Shown piece by piece: positions 60,829-64,000 of a stretch of 64,000 bases of DNA. Within the stretch, counting starts at the first letter, position 1, and each line of letters opens with the position of its first letter. The notes under the pieces are model-generated. The model did no database searches and had not been told where the DNA came from. It saw only the letters and a list, made by a program, of their open reading frames with translations. A program made the translations under genes and the position numbers. Source of the stretch: Flagellimonas profundi (GTDB lineage: Bacteria > Bacteroidota > Bacteroidia > Flavobacteriales > Flavobacteriaceae); NCBI RefSeq assembly GCF_017313275.1, contig NZ_JAFLNM010000001.1, forward strand, positions 806,001-870,000. The letters are read 5' to 3'.

Positions 60829-62919
60829 TCAAGAAGCTTTTTGGTACCTACTTTGTGCTTTGGGCACGGTGAAAAAGAAGGTTGTTCCTTTGCGCGGAAC
60901 ACTTTCGACCCATATTTTGCCCTTGTTTTTGTGTACCATTTCCTTGCATAAAGAAAGTCCAAGCCCTGTTCCTTTTTCGTTGTTGGTACCATAAGTGGTA
61001 ACATTGGAAGAATCCTTGAAAATCGATTTTTGCATTTCGGGGGCCATACCTATCCCGGTATCTCTAACCGATATTTGCCACATATTATCTTTCTCCTTGG
61101 CATCAATAGTGATAAGCCCGTTATCCGGGGTAAACTTGATGGCATTGCTCAGAAGATTTCTGATGACAATATCTATTTGGTTATTATCGGCCCAAATACG
61201 TGGATTTTCCGGAAGCTGATTTATTATTTTAATAGACTTGCTCTTGGCAATTTCCGATAAAAGTTGAATATTGTTGACAACAAGCTGTGACAGTGATACT
61301 CTTTTAGGCTTGGTAACTACGCCATTGAGCTGATTTATCCCCCAGGACAATAGGTTGTTCAAGGTAAAGGATATGTTCTCTACATCAGTTTTAAGTTTAG
61401 GAATAAATGAGACCAATTCCTTTGTCGTAATTTCCCCATCAGTAAACATTTTAAGTATTCCCTGCAATCCGCCGATAGGACCTCTAAGATCGTGACCAAT
61501 AATGGAGAACAACTTTGTATTGGTCTTGTTTATCTCATGTAATTGGGCTTCCCGTTGGGTTATCGCTTGTGATTTCTCCTTGAGTTCTTTGTTCAGTTTC
61601 CTTTGGATGTTTTCACTCCTACGGATCACAAAGGTTATGATGCTAAGAATAAGAAGAATAATAATGGAGAAATAGATATAGTTACGTTGCTTGGCAAGAG
61701 CCGCCTCATTGGACTCAATAAGTTCTTGTTTTTCCTGTTCGTAGTGCAATTTGGTTTCTAAAAGAGAGAGACTTTGTTTGTTCTTGTCCTTTGACAACGA
61801 ATCGGATAAGGTTTTGAAAGTTTCCAAATAGGCCAGTGCCTCGGGGTTGTCCCCATTTTTTTTGTGAACCTTGTATAATGTTTCCGAACAGTCGATTTGA
61901 CCTTGTAGGGATTTTATTTTTTTGGAAAGGGCAAGTCCTTTTTTAGCGTATTCCAGGGAAAGGCTATCTTTTTCCAAGCCAAAATACACCTTGGCCATAC
62001 CGTTCATTAATTGAATCTTTATCCTGTCGTCCTCTATTTGGTGCTTAAATAGCATATTGCTCTGGTCGTACCAATAAAGGGCCCATTTAAATTTTTCCTG
62101 ATCAAGGTAAATATCCCCTTTCACCTCGTAGGCATAGGCCAGCCAATCGTAAATCTTGTTTTTCTCAAAAGTATTTATGCTCCTGTTGATGTTGAACATC
62201 GCATTTTTAAAATCCTTGGCATCCTTATAAAGTGATGCCATATTACTTTGAGTTTCAGCATCAATTACTTCATTGCCAAGACCTCGGTTGATTCTTTGCA
62301 CGGTGTCATAGAACATCAGGGCATTTTTAAAATCTTTTTGCTCTGCGTATAATCCGGCAATGTTTTCATTAAGGATGGATAGCATTTCCTGGTTCTCGAT
62401 CTTTTTGGCCAAATCGATTCCCTTAAGGTTCCAGTTTAATGCTTCGGCATAATTGCCCTCAAAGCTGTAGTTTTGGGCGAGGGTATTTATAATGGATACT
62501 TCAGATTCAATATCATCAATTTCCTTGGCCAACTCCAAAGCTTCTTTGAACAATGGCATGGATTTCTTTCGCTCACCTTTATCGTAATAATAGATACCAA
62601 GAGCATCCAAACCTTTTATTTTCCCATAGGTAAAGTCAATTTCGGTACTATAATCCAAAGCTCTTTTGGCAACGGAATACAGGCTATCTGCATCCAAATA
62701 CCTGTAAGAAAATGCTAAACGTACGAGAAGGTTAATATGTGTGGTATCCTTTGGATTAAATCTGCTTGTAGATTCCAGCCGTTGTAGTTTATAAGCCAAG
62801 CTATCCCTTTTACTGGTCTGCGCAGAGACCGCAATGGATGAGCAAAGAGCGATAACACAAAGCACAAATAGAGCCAGTGGGTTTTTAGAATTTAGAATGA
62901 GGTTTTTTTCTGACAACAC
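60829..62919 (-). CDS. TPR-repeat sensor histidine kinase (HisKA type), orphan
   Basis: A 696-aa protein with signal or anchor (LALFVLCVIALCSSIAVSAQ), eight or so TPR units to residue 390, a membrane helix (YIYFSIIILLILSIITFVI), then a HisKA phosphoacceptor SIIGHDLRGPIGGLQGIL and HATPase boxes IRNLLSNAIKFTPDNG (N), ISVRDTGIGM (G1) and EKGTGLGLSLCKEMVH (G2). A cytoplasmic kinase fed by a periplasmic TPR sensor; no response regulator nearby. A different kinase subclass from the gene at 35523. Confidence 0.9.
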   Translation of the reverse strand: MLSEKNLILNSKNPLALFVLCVIALCSSIAVSAQTSKRDSLAYKLQRLESTSRFNPKDTTHINLLVRLAFSYRYLDADSLYSVAKRALDYSTEIDFTYGKIKGLDALGIYYYDKGERKKSMPLFKEALELAKEIDDIESEVSIINTLAQNYSFEGNYAEALNWNLKGIDLAKKIENQEMLSILNENIAGLYAEQKDFKNALMFYDTVQRINRGLGNEVIDAETQSNMASLYKDAKDFKNAMFNINRSINTFEKNKIYDWLAYAYEVKGDIYLDQEKFKWALYWYDQSNMLFKHQIEDDRIKIQLMNGMAKVYFGLEKDSLSLEYAKKGLALSKKIKSLQGQIDCSETLYKVHKKNGDNPEALAYLETFKTLSDSLSKDKNKQSLSLLETKLHYEQEKQELIESNEAALAKQRNYIYFSIIILLILSIITFVIRRSENIQRKLNKELKEKSQAITQREAQLHEINKTNTKLFSIIGHDLRGPIGGLQGILKMFTDGEITTKELVSFIPKLKTDVENISFTLNNLLSWGINQLNGVVTKPKRVSLSQLVVNNIQLLSEIAKSKSIKIINQLPENPRIWADNNQIDIVIRNLLSNAIKFTPDNGLITIDAKEKDNMWQISVRDTGIGMAPEMQKSIFKDSSNVTTYGTNNEKGTGLGLSLCKEMVHKNKGKIWVESVPRKGTTFFFTVPKAQSRYQKAS

Positions 62920-63150
62920 TTAGTTGAAAATATTTGACGTAAATGTAATTTCAAGCCACCATTTTGAGAATTAAATGTTGTGAAATGTCCAAAAACGTGT
63001 GTTTGGTCTTAAAAACGTGCATTTTGTCGGGAAATTGTACCGCTTTGGTTTTATGCCAGTTGCGACACGATAATAGGTTTGATAAAAATCAAGTATAATT
63101 TTTAATCGGTGGAATTTGAAAAATATTTTGGTTGAATCATTACAAAAAAG

Positions 63151-63158
63151 TATTTTTG
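63151..63158 (+). promoter_or_regulatory. -7 element of tRNA-His
   Basis: TATTTTTG at 63151-63158, 15 nt before the tRNA, matching TAnnTTTG. The remaining gene-free stretch 62920-63150 holds the divergent kinase leader and nothing else I recognise. Confidence 0.7.
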
Positions 63159-63172
63159 CATCCGCTTTAAAT

Positions 63173-63247
63173 GGTGGTTGTAGCTCAGCTGGTTAGAGCG
63201 CTGGATTGTGGTTCCAGAGGTCGCCGGTTCGAACCCGGTCTTCCACC
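63173..63247 (+). tRNA. tRNA-His (GTG)
   Basis: A 75-nt tRNA counting G-1. Anticodon loop ATTGTGG with GTG for His, T arm GCCGG-TTCGAAC-CCGGT and the hallmark extra 5' G opposite C73. The acceptor stem as read has T-T oppositions at 5-68 and 6-67. No CCA encoded. Confidence 0.88.
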
Positions 63248-63259
63248 CTTGAGTTTTTA

Positions 63260-63292
63260 AAAATCCCGAGCCTTTTGGTTTGGGATTTTTTT
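63260..63292 (+). terminator. Terminator of tRNA-His
   Basis: A 13-bp imperfect stem (AAAATCCCGAGCC at 63260-63272 with GGTTTGGGATTTT at 63277-63289, TTTT loop) followed by more T residues. Confidence 0.85.
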
Positions 63293-63308
63293 GTTCTATG
63301 ACCTGAAT

Positions 63309-63336
63309 AAAAAGCCCTCCATATTGAGGGCTTTTT
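63309..63336 (-). terminator. Terminator of M28 peptidase gene
   Basis: AAAAAGCCCTC (63309-63319) with GAGGGCTTTTT (63326-63336), T tracts on both strands; 20 bp after the M28 stop on the minus strand. Confidence 0.85.
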
Positions 63337-63355
63337 ATTTGTTTAGCATCTTAGG

Positions 63356-64000
63356 TTAATCCGCCGCTTTGTCGACCAACAGTCTACTTGGTCTGTTTGC
63401 GATTTCCCATGCGGTATGGAAAATCAAACGGGCACGGTTCTCCAACAAGTCATAATTTATTTTATCAGGAGTGTCTCCAGGTCGGTGGTAATCTGCATGG
63501 GTACCGTTAAAATAGAATATGATCGGAATGTTGTTCTTTGCAAAGTTGTAATGGTCACTTCGGTAATAAAAACGGTTGGGGTCGTCTTCATCATTGTACT
63601 TGTAATCAAACTCAATATTGGAATATTTTTTATTTACCTCTTCGGATAGGTTGTGCAATTCGGTGCTTAATTTATCTGAACCTATAAGATAAAGGTAGTT
63701 TCTGGAGCCGGTGTATTTCGGATCTATTCGTCCTATCATATCAATATTTAAATCCACAACGGTATTTTCCAATGGAAAAATCGGATCTACATCGGTATAA
63801 TATCTAGACCCCAAAAGACCTTTTTCTTCCCCGGTTACATGTAAGAAAACTATGGAACGTTTGGGACCATTGCCCTCATCCGCAGCTTTTTTAAAAGCTT
63901 GTGCAATTTCCAATAAGGCAACGGTTCCCGAACCATCATCATCGGCTCCGTTATTGATTTGTCCATCACCCGTAATTCCAATATGGTCCAAGTGGGAAGA
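63356..64000 (-). CDS. M28-family aminopeptidase, partial (start beyond window)
   Basis: The reading frame runs off the right edge. The first visible codons read SSHLDHIGITGDGQINNGAD, the zinc-binding His-x-Asp of M28 peptidases, so a few hundred upstream residues are missing. Then GADDDGSGTVALLEIAQAF (second Asp), VTGEEKGLLGSRYYTD (catalytic and metal Glu) and FYFNGTHADYHRPGDTPDKI (last zinc His). Exported aminopeptidase by family; upstream signal peptide not visible. 215 codons seen. Confidence 0.9.
   Translation of the reverse strand, partial: SSHLDHIGITGDGQINNGADDDGSGTVALLEIAQAFKKAADEGNGPKRSIVFLHVTGEEKGLLGSRYYTDVDPIFPLENTVVDLNIDMIGRIDPKYTGSRNYLYLIGSDKLSTELHNLSEEVNKKYSNIEFDYKYNDEDDPNRFYYRSDHYNFAKNNIPIIFYFNGTHADYHRPGDTPDKINYDLLENRARLIFHTAWEIANRPSRLLVDKAAD

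Noticed and set aside
63173..63247. tRNA-His as a pseudogene because of T-T oppositions in the acceptor stem
   Set aside because: All other arms, the G-1/C73 pair, promoter and terminator are intact, so I treat it as functional; a similar stem may be usual in the group.
1..64000. CRISPR arrays, insertion sequences and rRNA genes
   Set aside because: No regularly spaced repeats, transposase genes with terminal repeats, or rRNA-like sequence were seen.

Overview
The window looks like a marine flavobacterium of the Bacteroidota (Muricauda/Allomuricauda type, by inference). The signs are: promoters of the form TTTG-N19/20-TAnnTTTG with no Shine-Dalgarno sites; families typical of the group (DUF2911, DUF4290, DUF493, a fused ResB-CcsA, BshB1 for bacillithiol, SSS symporters, orphan TPR-histidine kinases); and an element with a MobC/MobB-type relaxase and a PRTRC cassette.

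Region 1 (1 to about 27,091) is the right part of an integrated mobilizable or conjugative element whose left end lies outside the window. In order it carries a terminator and a probable oriT/leader (1-464), a relaxosome accessory gene and relaxase (465-3149), small unknown genes, an ORF6N gene and an XRE regulator linked by strong DNA dyads (3193-5109), a TraG/VirD4-like coupling ATPase (5195-7726), a TOPRIM primase-like protein with a degenerate paralogue (8016-11819), and a rightward operon with an M23 peptidase, two unknown genes and a 1634-aa adenine-methylase/SNF2-helicase fusion (11880-19376). A leftward three-gene cargo operon follows (DUF488 protein, unknown protein, HNH nuclease; 19529-22054). 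The PRTRC cassette E-C-F-B-ThiF (22370-25635) and three unknown genes complete it. No integrase, ParB or type IV secretion channel genes are visible here; they may lie to the left.

The right boundary is unusual. The first 46 nt of a tRNA-Met gene remain on the chromosomal side behind a good promoter. Twenty-five bp further in sits a complete but diverged tRNA-Met with no promoter of its own. The simplest reading is that the element broke the host tRNA and supplies a replacement driven by the captured host promoter.

Region 2 (27,138-64,000) is housekeeping chromosome: START-like protein, class IV aminotransferase, YqgE, HU, Fmt, RecQ, AAA ATPase, DUF493, DUF4290, MurA, TPR-histidine kinase, pirin, M20 amidohydrolase, a photolyase/SDR/SRPBCC operon, DUF2911, a PIG-L/33-aa membrane peptide/SSS symporter operon, a lipoprotein, U32 peptidase plus ferredoxin, a DUF2520/KdsC-like/Maf operon, ResB-CcsA, M14 carboxypeptidase, MATE exporter, PLP trans-sulfuration enzyme, BshB1, a second TPR-histidine kinase, tRNA-His, and an M28 peptidase cut by the window edge. 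The most interesting chromosomal signal is a strongly folded leader of about 106 nt directly upstream of the MATE gene (57375-57480). It has an 11-bp closing stem, a three-way-junction-like core and a GGAA-capped hairpin, and I cannot assign it to a riboswitch class I know.
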